From the NCBI GenBank assembly GCA_046318415.1, contig JBKCUK010000005.1, positions 62,001-126,000 on the forward strand: a stretch of DNA of 64,000 nt. Reading direction: 5' to 3'. The notes beneath the pieces were generated by a model. That model saw only the letters and a list, made by a program, of their open reading frames with translations. It was not told where the DNA came from and made no database searches. Position numbers and translations under genes: made by a program. Origin of the DNA: JBKCUK01 sp046318415. Lineage in GTDB: Bacteria; Pseudomonadota; Alphaproteobacteria; Caedimonadales; Caedimonadaceae. The first letter of the stretch is position 1, and every line of letters begins with the position of its first letter. Shown here in pieces: positions 17,345 to 25,390 of this stretch.

Positions 17345-17911
17345 ATGAGCTTGGTCCGCCTACACCCCGAGGAAGATCTTCGTCTTCACCTTGCTTACGC
17401 CACAGCAGATAATTTTACCAAGGCTGCGGTCTATCGCCATGCCCATTGTTATCTGCATCGCAACGCGTTCGAAGCCTTGCAGCGGGCCAGAGCCCTGATA
17501 CGCCCGTTAGGATTGCACATCCTGATTTTTGATGCCCTACGACCGGTTGAAGCCCAATGGAAGCTGTGGGACATCTGCCCGGATCCCCGCTTTGTTGCGG
17601 ATCCAAGAAAAGGCTCGCCCCACGGCCGAGGCGTGGCCCTCGATTTAACCCTCACCACGGCTGACGGGACACCCCTTGACATGGGCACCCCTTTTGATGA
17701 CTTCACGCCCTTGTCGTTCCACAGCTGCACCGACATATCCATCGAGGCGCAACGCAATCGCCTTCTGCTGTTGGGTATCATGACGGCCGCTGGATGGGAT
17801 TTCTATGAGAATGAGTGGTGGCATTATCAGCTGCACCGCGCAAAAGATTATCCTTTAATTTCAGACCGCGACCTGCCAGAGCCCATGATGGATTTGCCCA
17901 ACGCCGCATAA
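17345..17911 (+). CDS. ddpX: D-alanyl-D-alanine dipeptidase (VanX/DdpX family)
   Basis: The 188-residue protein carries the VanX-type zinc peptidase motifs: SPHGRGVALDLTL (S-x-H-x-x-G-x-A-x-D) and the E-x-W-H motif in NEWWHYQL. The conserved substrate Arg lies in FDALRPVEAQ. It hydrolyses D-Ala-D-Ala, probably in peptidoglycan turnover, since no vancomycin-resistance neighbours exist. I choose ATG 17345 because GGAG lies 9 bases upstream; an upstream start at 17234 would overlap tsaB. No signal peptide is visible, so it is likely cytoplasmic. Confidence 0.9.
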   Translation: MSLVRLHPEEDLRLHLAYATADNFTKAAVYRHAHCYLHRNAFEALQRARALIRPLGLHILIFDALRPVEAQWKLWDICPDPRFVADPRKGSPHGRGVALDLTLTTADGTPLDMGTPFDDFTPLSFHSCTDISIEAQRNRLLLLGIMTAAGWDFYENEWWHYQLHRAKDYPLISDRDLPEPMMDLPNAA

Positions 17912-17958
17912 GGCTGATACAATGAAAGCCATAATGACAAAAACAGGGAGAATAACCC

Positions 17959-18438
17959 ATGGCAGATTTCATCGGTCTCAATGATGCATCCCGGCGCCTG
18001 GTCGCTTCTCACTTAGAGCAGGTGCTGGCATCAACCTACGTCTTAGCAGCCAAAACCCAACACTGTCACTGGAATGGCGTTGGACCGCGCTTTCATATGC
18101 TCCATGAATTCTTTGGAGAACAATATGAGGCTTTGTTCGAAGCCATTGACGACATCGCCGAGCGCATCCGGCAACTGGGTTTCCGCTCGCCCGGGTCTTT
18201 GGCAGAATTCTTGGCTTTATCCAAGATTAGCGAACTCAAACCCAATGATGTTCTAAATGAAGATGACATGTTAAGGGCATTACTTGCCGACCATGAAACC
18301 GTGATTGCCCTGCTGCGTGATGCTCTCACTAAAATTGAAGATTCCAATGATGAGGGCAGCATCGACTTCCTGATAGGCCGCTTGCAGGATCACGAGAAAA
18401 TGGCTTGGATGCTGCGGTCCCATCTGCCCACGCATTAG
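17959..18438 (+). CDS. dps: Dps-family ferritin-like protein
   Basis: This 159-residue four-helix protein has the ferroxidase signature TQHCHWNGVGPRFHMLHEFF and the partner EAIDDIAERIRQLG. Such proteins form 12-mers that oxidise and store iron and protect DNA in stress or starvation. AGGGAG lies about 8 bases before the ATG. It sits 47 bases after the dipeptidase and may share its transcript. No OxyR or Fur site could be read with confidence. Confidence 0.93.
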   Translation: MADFIGLNDASRRLVASHLEQVLASTYVLAAKTQHCHWNGVGPRFHMLHEFFGEQYEALFEAIDDIAERIRQLGFRSPGSLAEFLALSKISELKPNDVLNEDDMLRALLADHETVIALLRDALTKIEDSNDEGSIDFLIGRLQDHEKMAWMLRSHLPTH

Positions 18439-18527
18439 GCCAGAAGGGATTTCAGAGATCCGAAGGAGATCGCGCGATCACAGCATCTGCGCTTGAGGGG
18501 CCCAACGTGATGGATGATGCAAAACCG

Positions 18528-18556
18528 TTGACAGCACCCTTCCTGCCTGCTAGCAC
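18528..18556 (+). promoter_or_regulatory. Possible promoter of the exported-protein triplet
   Basis: TTGACA (18528-18533) lies 17 bases before TAGCAC (18551-18556), 34 bases ahead of the first triplet gene. The -35 is perfect but the -10 matches only three of six consensus bases. Confidence 0.3.
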
Positions 18557-18589
18557 TCCTCAAAATAATGAGAAGACTACAGGTTGTTC

Positions 18590-19891
18590 ATGGATCGCCG
18601 TTTCCTTCGCCGGGGCAACCCTTGGCGCGTCTTGATCTTTTTCTTGGGTTTTATCCTATGGAACGCTCACTCCCTCAAAACCTTTGCTTCTGACCCACGC
18701 CTTGGGGCTGATGAGGCCCTCGAGCTTTTCATGCAGCACTCAAAAATCCAATCTCTACCCGAAGAACAGCGCGCGGATCTTCAGAAATCTGCCAGCGTTT
18801 ACGCCACCATGCGCCCCTCCGCCCTGGTCACCGCCCTCCAAACCGATCTTTTCGAGCATGCCCCATCAGCCGAAGCCTGCATCCAAGTGGTGCGGGTGTG
18901 TCTTGCGCAAAAAAAGGTCACTGTTGTCGAGGATTGGCTGCGATCTTGGAATCTTCAACATGAACTGATGCCGTGGGAAATGCGTCTGCAGATCTATCGT
19001 GCCAGCATCAGCCTCGCTCACCCGCAAAACATCTTTTCTTGGCAAGAAGAACGCCGTTTCATGACCCAGCCTGTGGACTGGGTTCGCGTGACAAAATGCC
19101 TTCGTCTGATGGCAAGCCTTGGGGAACATCTGGATAAAGCCCTAGGGTGGCTTGATCAAGAATCCGTTGAGTTTTTAAGGCCTTATCCAGATTTAACCCT
19201 GAAAGTACTTAAACTCCATCGACATAACCCCCTTTCCGTTGGTGAGGCTTCTCATGTCTTATTCTCAAGTCAGCTTTGGCAAAGCACCACAGCGGACCCA
19301 TCTTCCCCAGAGGAAGCAATCCCAGTCCAAGAAGCACGAAAACGGGTTGCAGATCTTGAAGATTTTTTGATGCTCCATAAACGTTTGGGGGCGGAGAAAA
19401 CACGCTCATGCATCACATTTTTACAAACCAATGATTTGGTTCAGAAATGTCATGCTGGTTTTCCTGCCCTTGCCGCCCTTGATTTGGTGACCCAACTTGA
19501 CAGCGACGACCTTCAAGACATTTTCGATGATCTCTCTCGAAAGGGGCTCATCTACGAGTTTTGGGACACGCAAAATATCTTGATCATGCTGAAAAGCACC
19601 CAAGAACTCGGATCGGTGCGCCAAGAGGCATTGGATTGGTTTCTACACTCACCTTGGAAAAGCGTGGCTAAAATGGCCTGGGCGATTCGTTTTGTCTTCA
19701 AAGGCTTTGCCCATAGTCCTGAAACCTTCAAAACACTTGAGGCCTTACCCGAGGGACGGGAACAAATCTTGAGATGCGAGCATTCCTTTGGCGTCTTAGA
19801 CCTGATTCACCGTCTTGCCCAACAATCTCGCAGTCTGGTTTTATTTTCCCATCTTGCTTTAGCTCCCTCCAGCACGGAGGCGACCAAGTGA
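18590..19891 (+). CDS. Exported protein, first of a tandem paralogous triplet
   Basis: I do not recognise this family. The N-terminus is basic then hydrophobic (MDRRFLRRGNPWRVLIFF), ending with a plausible signal cleavage near TFAS. The protein is all-helical, 433 residues. The C-terminal region from about residue 245 shares landmarks with the next two genes: LVQKCHAGF, WDTQNILIMLK, LDWFLHSPWK and QILRCEH. The N-terminal half is longer than in its paralogues. I take ATG 18590 with a weak AGG upstream; TTG 18584 is in frame. No catalytic motif or known domain is visible. Confidence 0.78.
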   Translation: MDRRFLRRGNPWRVLIFFLGFILWNAHSLKTFASDPRLGADEALELFMQHSKIQSLPEEQRADLQKSASVYATMRPSALVTALQTDLFEHAPSAEACIQVVRVCLAQKKVTVVEDWLRSWNLQHELMPWEMRLQIYRASISLAHPQNIFSWQEERRFMTQPVDWVRVTKCLRLMASLGEHLDKALGWLDQESVEFLRPYPDLTLKVLKLHRHNPLSVGEASHVLFSSQLWQSTTADPSSPEEAIPVQEARKRVADLEDFLMLHKRLGAEKTRSCITFLQTNDLVQKCHAGFPALAALDLVTQLDSDDLQDIFDDLSRKGLIYEFWDTQNILIMLKSTQELGSVRQEALDWFLHSPWKSVAKMAWAIRFVFKGFAHSPETFKTLEALPEGREQILRCEHSFGVLDLIHRLAQQSRSLVLFSHLALAPSSTEATK

Positions 19892-19925
19892 GGATGACCA
19901 CCTCAACCGCCATAAAGAGTAAAAA

Positions 19926-20834
19926 ATGACCCAAGAAATTCTTCCAAAAGCCATTTCAAAAACCCATCGAGATTTGTATTTGGCAGTCAGCCTTTACCTT
20001 GGCGCGGCACTCACGCCAGCCTACGGCAGCCCCACTCATGAGGAGGCAGCCGATGCTCACACTATCTTCCCGTCTTCACCTGCACCAATGGCTGCAGCTG
20101 ACGATGATCCTTTCGTTCTCTATGGCGCCTATCCGCTACTCCTGGCACGCGCAAAAAAAATAGAGACACGCTATGAAGCGGTTCTGCCAGAGGCCTTTGC
20201 CTTGTTTCAACAGGCAAACCTCTTGCAACAAGGGGGTCCTCTTCAGGCTGATCCGCACCCCCCCTTCTTGGGTTTTGGGAGCCTAGCCCATCTTGGCGAT
20301 TACTCACGCGCACGCCTGCAACTGGATTATCTGGAGCGTTATTTGCACACATACCAAGCCTTGGGTGCCGAGCGTATGAAGCGCCGTGTGCAGTTCCTAG
20401 AAAACCAGGGGTTACTGGACAAGTGCCATGGGCAATTTACCGCCGTCGACGCCATTGAGGCCCTGGATCTGCTGAGCGAAGAACCCGAGCCTCTGCTCAC
20501 CCTTTTGCAGCAGCGGCAGATGCTGCGCTCTTCTTGGGATGCCCGAAATATTCTGACCCTCATGAAAGCCACCGCCCAGCTTGAAGAGCAAAAGGAGGAG
20601 ATCTTAGATTGGTACAGCCAATCTCCGTGGCGACAGGTGGCCTTGCGGGCAGAGACCATTCAGGTGTTGTTCGAACGCTTTTTAGAACGGAAAGAGACCT
20701 TCATAGCATTCGAGCGCTCATCCCAGGGAAAACGCACGATCCTCAGGTGCCAGAACGACGACCAAGTTGTGGATCTGTTGCGGCGGCACTTAAGTACTCC
20801 CGGTGGTGTACTCATGACCTGTTCAAGGATTTAA
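19926..20834 (+). CDS. Exported protein, second of the triplet
   Basis: This 302-residue protein has an unusual N-terminus followed by a hydrophobic stretch ending AYG-S, read as a signal peptide. The region from about residue 130 to the end aligns with the flanking paralogues: ARLQLDYLERYLHTYQALG, LLDKCHGQFTAVDAIE, SSWDARNILTLMK, LDWYSQSPWRQV and TILRCQNDDQVVDLLRR. It is most like the third gene. The gap to the first gene is 34 bases and to the third only 3, so they are one operon. Function is unknown. Confidence 0.78.
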   Translation: MTQEILPKAISKTHRDLYLAVSLYLGAALTPAYGSPTHEEAADAHTIFPSSPAPMAAADDDPFVLYGAYPLLLARAKKIETRYEAVLPEAFALFQQANLLQQGGPLQADPHPPFLGFGSLAHLGDYSRARLQLDYLERYLHTYQALGAERMKRRVQFLENQGLLDKCHGQFTAVDAIEALDLLSEEPEPLLTLLQQRQMLRSSWDARNILTLMKATAQLEEQKEEILDWYSQSPWRQVALRAETIQVLFERFLERKETFIAFERSSQGKRTILRCQNDDQVVDLLRRHLSTPGGVLMTCSRI

Positions 20835-20837
20835 GTT

Positions 20838-21851
20838 ATGCGAATTTATGCGTTTATGGGACTGATCTTGACCGCTACCCCCTGTTATGGCTCATGGCTT
20901 GTGGATCAAACAGCGGTGACCACCTTAAGGCGCGCCTCTACCTGGAAAAGAACAATCTTACCTGGCGCCCTGAATGTGGAAAGCGGCCTAAGCCCAAGAA
21001 AAGGCAAGAAAATGATATCGAGATTGCCGCTGCCTCTGGTGTCTTGCTCACGCTTTTATGCAACCCTCCCCCAGTTACCTCAACTCCGCCCAGAGACTTG
21101 TCCAACCTACCGAGCTTTTTTTGATGTGTGGCTTCAACAAGGGCCTTTGGCCTTCACACAGAACTATCCCGTTCTTGCGTCAAGGGCCAAAAAACTCTAT
21201 GCCGCCCATTCACTCCACTTGCCTGAGGTAGACGCCCACTTCAGGAAAACATACCGTGATACCTTGGATGAGATTTTCGAGCCCAAGCCCCACAAGAAAG
21301 GCGATCATGTCACACCGTATACAAGGGCACGCATCAAATTAGAATATTACGAGAAGTTCTTGAAAGTGCACCAGGCGCTGGGCCATGAAGAAATGGCAAA
21401 CCACCTGAATTTCATGGAGAAGCATGACTTACTTCACGCATGTCATGCTGGGTTTACCGCCGTTGACGCCATCGAGATTCTTACAGATCTCGAGGGGCAG
21501 GCCGAAGCGGTCTTGCAAAGCCTTCAACAGCAACATTTGATCAAAAGTTCATGGGATAGTGAAAATATTTTCACCCTGCTGAAGGTGTTCCACTCCCTTC
21601 AAGAACAGCGCGAAGAAGTACTATCTTGGTTTCGCGCCTCCCCCTGGCGCCAAGTCATTCACAAGGCTGCGGTAATCGAAACGCTGTTTGATCACTACCT
21701 TGAGGATAAACAGGACCTGATCACCTTTGACGGCACCCGACAAGGACAGCGCAGTATCCTGCGGTGCGACACCGATGATCAGGTCCTTGATCTTTTGCGT
21801 CGCCGTCGTTTGCATGGCCCGGGCTACCACCCTATCTGGGCGAAATCTTGA
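20838..21851 (+). CDS. Exported protein, third of the triplet
   Basis: A clear signal peptide (MRIYAFMGLILTATPCYG) begins this 337-residue protein. An insertion of about 60 basic, low-similarity residues follows. From about residue 120 it tracks the second gene: YPVLASRAKKLY, LEYYEKFLKVHQALG, LLHACHAGFTAVDAIE, SSWDSENIFTLLK, LSWFRASPWRQV and SILRCDTDDQVLDLLRR. The repeated Cys-His and ILRC residues might form a structural pair. It starts 3 bases after the preceding stop. An alternative open frame at 20609-21124 is out of phase and lacks the family pattern. Confidence 0.77.
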   Translation: MRIYAFMGLILTATPCYGSWLVDQTAVTTLRRASTWKRTILPGALNVESGLSPRKGKKMISRLPLPLVSCSRFYATLPQLPQLRPETCPTYRAFFDVWLQQGPLAFTQNYPVLASRAKKLYAAHSLHLPEVDAHFRKTYRDTLDEIFEPKPHKKGDHVTPYTRARIKLEYYEKFLKVHQALGHEEMANHLNFMEKHDLLHACHAGFTAVDAIEILTDLEGQAEAVLQSLQQQHLIKSSWDSENIFTLLKVFHSLQEQREEVLSWFRASPWRQVIHKAAVIETLFDHYLEDKQDLITFDGTRQGQRSILRCDTDDQVLDLLRRRRLHGPGYHPIWAKS

Positions 21852-22261
21852 AGCTTGCACTACAGCTCGAGCCGTCCCCAGAGATTCTTGAGCGCATCAG
21901 CCAAGGGGTTACAGACTATGCCCAAGAGATGCGCGGCCTGCCACCGATCGAGCCCTTTGCCATCCCCCTTGAGGACGAGAACGGCAAACTTGTAGGGGGG
22001 TGTCACGGCATCACCTATTATGGATGCATCTACATGGATGCCTTATGGATTGGCGAATCCCATCGCCATCAGGGTTGGGGCCGGCAGCTGGTCCAGCAGA
22101 TGGAGGCCTACGGCGTTCGCAAGGGATGTACCTTTGCCACGGTCAATACCATGGATTGGGAAGCGCTGCCTTTCTATGAAAAATTAGGTTACACTATCGA
22201 ATTTGTGCGCGGTGGTTATCCGAAGAATTCAAAACTTTATTTTCTGCGCAATGATTTTTGA
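21848..22261 (+). CDS. GNAT-family N-acetyltransferase
   Basis: This 137-residue protein has the GNAT acetyl-CoA motif in ALWIGESHRHQGWGRQLVQQME and a C-terminal NTMDWEALPFYEKLGYT pattern typical of small-molecule or peptide acetyltransferases. It starts at TTG 21848 overlapping the triplet stop (TTGA), implying translational coupling; no better start is nearby. The substrate cannot be predicted. The overlap suggests it is transcribed with the exported-protein triplet. Confidence 0.85.
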   Translation: MKLALQLEPSPEILERISQGVTDYAQEMRGLPPIEPFAIPLEDENGKLVGGCHGITYYGCIYMDALWIGESHRHQGWGRQLVQQMEAYGVRKGCTFATVNTMDWEALPFYEKLGYTIEFVRGGYPKNSKLYFLRNDF

Positions 22262-22326
22262 ATGATCGGCGGCTTGGGTCCAAGCTTTGCCCCTGGCCGG
22301 CCTTTTCTCATGCATTGAAGGCCCTG

Positions 22327-23352
22327 TTACTGAGATCGGCCAATGGCGCCCAAAGCCTGTGTAGCGCGCATCTCGCCCACAGCAAGCCCAACCTGATTCT
22401 GAATTTCAGGCAAGAGAAGCGGCGTTACTTGATTGGCGTCAAGTCCATCAAACACGCCTAATTTCTGCAAAACCGTGGCCATGGCGACTTCAGACGCACG
22501 CCCGGCACCATCATTGATCTTGATGGCCACGCCAAGGCCAAGGCGGGGCAAAATCCCAACATGCACCCCTTCCGCCCCCATTTTTACAAGGGCAGCCCCT
22601 GCAGTGAGTTCAATGATTTTGGTGTCAAAACGGTGGGTTCCGGCAAGACACCAGGGATGGCGTTGCACGGCCGAAACGAGGCGCGTCATCGCCTCGGCAC
22701 GGGCTGTACTCACCCGGGAAGGTCTTGCAAACTGGGCCATGATGCCAGCCAACTCCTGAATCTCCACACCCCATACCGGCACGTTACAGCCATCGATACC
22801 GTTCTCACGATCCCCTGTCTTGCGATGTGTCAAGTCATCTAAGACCGCTGCGACCCTTTGCTGCACGGGGTGGGCGGCTTGTGAATAGCCCTTCACCGGC
22901 TCACCAAGATGCAGGGCCGTCGTCATAAACCCGGCGTGCTTTCCCGAGCAGGCATTATAGGCCTTGGTCAACGGCAATCCCGCTTGGGCATGGGCAAGGG
23001 CAACCCGGTTTGACATGGGAGGTGCAATGCCCAACTCAAGGTCTTCTTCGCCTAAGCCAAGTTCTTGCAACCAGGCGCGCACTTTCTCGGCATGCGCCTC
23101 TTCGCCAGAATGGGAGGCGCAAGCAAGGGCAAGGCGCTCATCAGAAAGTTCAAACGCATCAGCGGCTCCCGTTTCGATGAGCGGTAAGGCTTGTAAGAAC
23201 TTCAGTGAGGAACGAGGATAAATAAGCTGGTGGGGATCGCCCAACGCAGAAACTAAATGACCCCGATGATCGACGACTGCCACATGGCCACAGTGGGAAC
23301 TTTCAACCATTGTTCCCCGAGTAATCTCCACCAACACCGGACCTTGCGTCAT
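22327..23352 (-). CDS. Asparaginase of the AnsA/rhizobial type
   Basis: The 341-residue protein matches the thermolabile rhizobial-type asparaginase family, which is unrelated to E. coli AnsB. Characteristic segments are YPRSSLKFLQALPL (Ser-Ser-x-Lys), CASHSGEEAHAEKV, NACSGKHAGFM, GIDGCNVPVWGV and a glycine-rich C-terminal KINDGAGRASE. It converts L-asparagine to aspartate and ammonia, cytoplasmically since no signal peptide is present. Its start lies 15 bases after the HPr stop, so it probably shares a transcript with the PTS genes. Confidence 0.92.
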   Translation of the reverse strand: MTQGPVLVEITRGTMVESSHCGHVAVVDHRGHLVSALGDPHQLIYPRSSLKFLQALPLIETGAADAFELSDERLALACASHSGEEAHAEKVRAWLQELGLGEEDLELGIAPPMSNRVALAHAQAGLPLTKAYNACSGKHAGFMTTALHLGEPVKGYSQAAHPVQQRVAAVLDDLTHRKTGDRENGIDGCNVPVWGVEIQELAGIMAQFARPSRVSTARAEAMTRLVSAVQRHPWCLAGTHRFDTKIIELTAGAALVKMGAEGVHVGILPRLGLGVAIKINDGAGRASEVAMATVLQKLGVFDGLDANQVTPLLLPEIQNQVGLAVGEMRATQALGAIGRSQ

Positions 23353-23367
23353 TTTTATCCATTATCG

Positions 23368-23679
23368 TCAAAATTCTTCATGGAATTTGTTATGGATCAA
23401 TTCCTCCAGGGCATCAATAGCTTTTTTTGCCCCGGGCCCCTCGGCTGTAAGGGTAACCTCTGCGCCTTGGGTCGCCCCCAGCATCATCAGACCCATGATG
23501 GACTTTGCGCTGACGTCTTGCCCTTCAAACGCGACCCGAATGTCGGCCGCGTACTGTTCCGCCATTTTCACCAGGCACGCGGCGGCGCGGGCATGAAGGC
23601 CTTTTCTGTTTTGGATCAGAACCGAACGGCGAAGGAGAGCGGCATCGGACCCTCCCTGATCTCCTTGAACGTCAGCCAT
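23368..23679 (-). CDS. ptsH: HPr phosphocarrier protein
   Basis: The phosphorylated His is in NRKGLHARAAA and the regulatory Ser is in AKSIMGLMMLG. The length is 103 residues from ATG 23679, slightly long at the N-terminus compared with E. coli HPr (85). It overlaps the end of the EIIA gene by 8 bases. With EIIA(Man) and no sugar permease in the window, this looks like the alphaproteobacterial regulatory PTS rather than a sugar transporter. Confidence 0.94.
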   Translation of the reverse strand: MADVQGDQGGSDAALLRRSVLIQNRKGLHARAAACLVKMAEQYAADIRVAFEGQDVSAKSIMGLMMLGATQGAEVTLTAEGPGAKKAIDALEELIHNKFHEEF

Positions 23680-24076
23680 GGGCTTTAAGCAATTTGGATG
23701 CCACATGAATATATTTTCGGCCAGAATCTTGCGCCTGTAAGACAGCTTCCGTCAGAGGTGTCTGGGCGCGGATTTGTAAAAGCTTGATGATCATGGGTAA
23801 GTTAACCCCTGCCACGACCTCACAGTGGGATTCCTCGAGCAGCGAAATGGCAAGATTGGACGGCGTGCCCCCAAACATATCGGTCAGCATCACAACACCA
23901 TGACCGGTATTCACATCCTTAATGGCCTGCCGTAAGCGCTCACGACTTGCATCTAGGTCTTCGCCATCGGTTATGGAAATAGCACTTAGCTGCCCTTGTG
24001 GCCCTAAAATATGCTCTGCGGCTGCAACAAATTGCTCGCCCAAGCCACCATGGCTGACCACGACGATACCAAACAT
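23672..24076 (-). CDS. PTS EIIA component, mannose family
   Basis: The 134-residue protein has the phosphorylatable His in GIVVVSHGGLGEQF and the downstream TDMFGGTPSNLA and EVVAGVNLPM segments of the EIIA(Man) fold. I place the start at 24076 (MFGIVVV), with GGGAG 6 bases upstream; ATG 24082 is also possible. In alphaproteobacteria this gene, with HPr and HprK, forms a regulatory phosphorelay. HprK and enzyme I are not in the window. Confidence 0.92.
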   Translation of the reverse strand: MFGIVVVSHGGLGEQFVAAAEHILGPQGQLSAISITDGEDLDASRERLRQAIKDVNTGHGVVMLTDMFGGTPSNLAISLLEESHCEVVAGVNLPMIIKLLQIRAQTPLTEAVLQAQDSGRKYIHVASKLLKAHG

Positions 24077-24155
24077 GAACATCTCCCTCACTTTTCTTGG
24101 TTTATGCTTTTTTTATGTGATTTGCCCTGCCAAGATCAGGACTGCGGTAGTTAAA

Positions 24156-25325
24156 TTATACCTTCTGACGCCATTCGTCGATGGCCCTTTTATAGAGATC
24201 AAGGGTTTTAGCTGCCATTTGATGCAACGAGAAATGCGCCAAAATGTGTTGTTGTGCGCGCTTTTCCATCTCTTGGCGTGCCTCAGGGGGCATTTGCAAC
24301 ACCTGGTGCAGCTGTTGAGCCAAGGCCTCGGCATCGCCTGCAGGGGTTAGAAAACCTGTTTGGTTTGGAACAACGATTTCGGAAGGCCCGCCCAGATCAG
24401 AGGCAATAACAATGCGCTTCATCGTCCCTGCTTCCGCCACCACTCGACCAAAAGCTTCAGGTTCGGTGGCGGCATGCACCACCACATCACTCGCGGCATA
24501 AGCCTCTGGCATTTCATCGACTTGACCTGCAAACACCACCCGGGAAGCAACACCCAGGGCATGGGCATGCTCGCGCAGTTCTTGCACATAGTGGCTGCGT
24601 CCCTGGTCAGACCCCACAAAAACAACCCTAGTCTGCGGCGCCATGTGACGCAGCGCATCGATGAGCACAGCTTGGCCCTTCCAGCGGGTCAAACGACCAG
24701 GTGCAAGGATTAATTTGGCCTCATCAGGGACACCCCAAGAGCGCCGCATGGATCGCACGGCCATTGGGTCAACCTGACGGGGATCAAAACGCTTCGTATC
24801 AATACCACGATGAATCAAAACAATACGATTTTCGTTGACATATTGACCATAATTGGAAATAATATGTTTTTGAATAAAATTCGAAATTGCAATAACATAA
24901 TGGCCGCGTGCCATAATACTATTGTAAAAGCGCTTGATGGGATTTGAAAAGCCATAAGTGCCATGGAACGTCGTAATGAATGGCACATTCGCCGCCCTGG
25001 CAGCATAGTAAGCTGCCCATGCCGGCGCCCTGGAACGGGCATGGACAATTTGGATCTGATGTTGCCTAATGGCAGCCTCAAGCGCATGGCGCGAACCAAC
25101 CAAAGACCAAGGAGTTTTGCGGTCTAATGGCATCTGTAAAAAAAATGCCCCATTTTCAAGAAGTTGTGGTAAACGTCTTCCAGATTGGGCTGCGACGTAA
25201 GCGCTGTGACCGCCGGCAACCAGGGCTCGGGCTATATCTACTGTGCCCTGCTCGACCCCGCCAGACGAGAGTTTAGGTAGCACCTGTAAAATTTTGTACG
25301 ATGTATCTGGCAAGAAAATACTCAC
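24156..25325 (-). CDS. Glycosyltransferase family 4 (GT-B fold)
   Basis: The 389-residue protein has an N-terminal acceptor domain beginning ILQVLPKLSSGGVEQG and a C-terminal donor domain with ILAPGRLTRWKGQ. The E-x7-E motif region is EPEAFGRVVAEAG. It would transfer a sugar from a nucleotide-sugar to a lipid or polysaccharide, such as LPS or capsule. The start is GTG 25325; I see no strong ribosome site. It is divergent from the RND operon. No other LPS genes are adjacent. Confidence 0.88.
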   Translation of the reverse strand: MSIFLPDTSYKILQVLPKLSSGGVEQGTVDIARALVAGGHSAYVAAQSGRRLPQLLENGAFFLQMPLDRKTPWSLVGSRHALEAAIRQHQIQIVHARSRAPAWAAYYAARAANVPFITTFHGTYGFSNPIKRFYNSIMARGHYVIAISNFIQKHIISNYGQYVNENRIVLIHRGIDTKRFDPRQVDPMAVRSMRRSWGVPDEAKLILAPGRLTRWKGQAVLIDALRHMAPQTRVVFVGSDQGRSHYVQELREHAHALGVASRVVFAGQVDEMPEAYAASDVVVHAATEPEAFGRVVAEAGTMKRIVIASDLGGPSEIVVPNQTGFLTPAGDAEALAQQLHQVLQMPPEARQEMEKRAQQHILAHFSLHQMAAKTLDLYKRAIDEWRQKV

Positions 25326-25390
25326 GCAAAATTAACCACTAACAAGATATACTTTAGGTAATAAGGTAGAGTCAAATTTTAGGAAAAGCG

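Noticed and set aside
20609..21124. 171-residue open frame overlapping the second and third triplet genes
   Set aside because: It is out of phase with both genes, which carry the family landmarks in their own frames.
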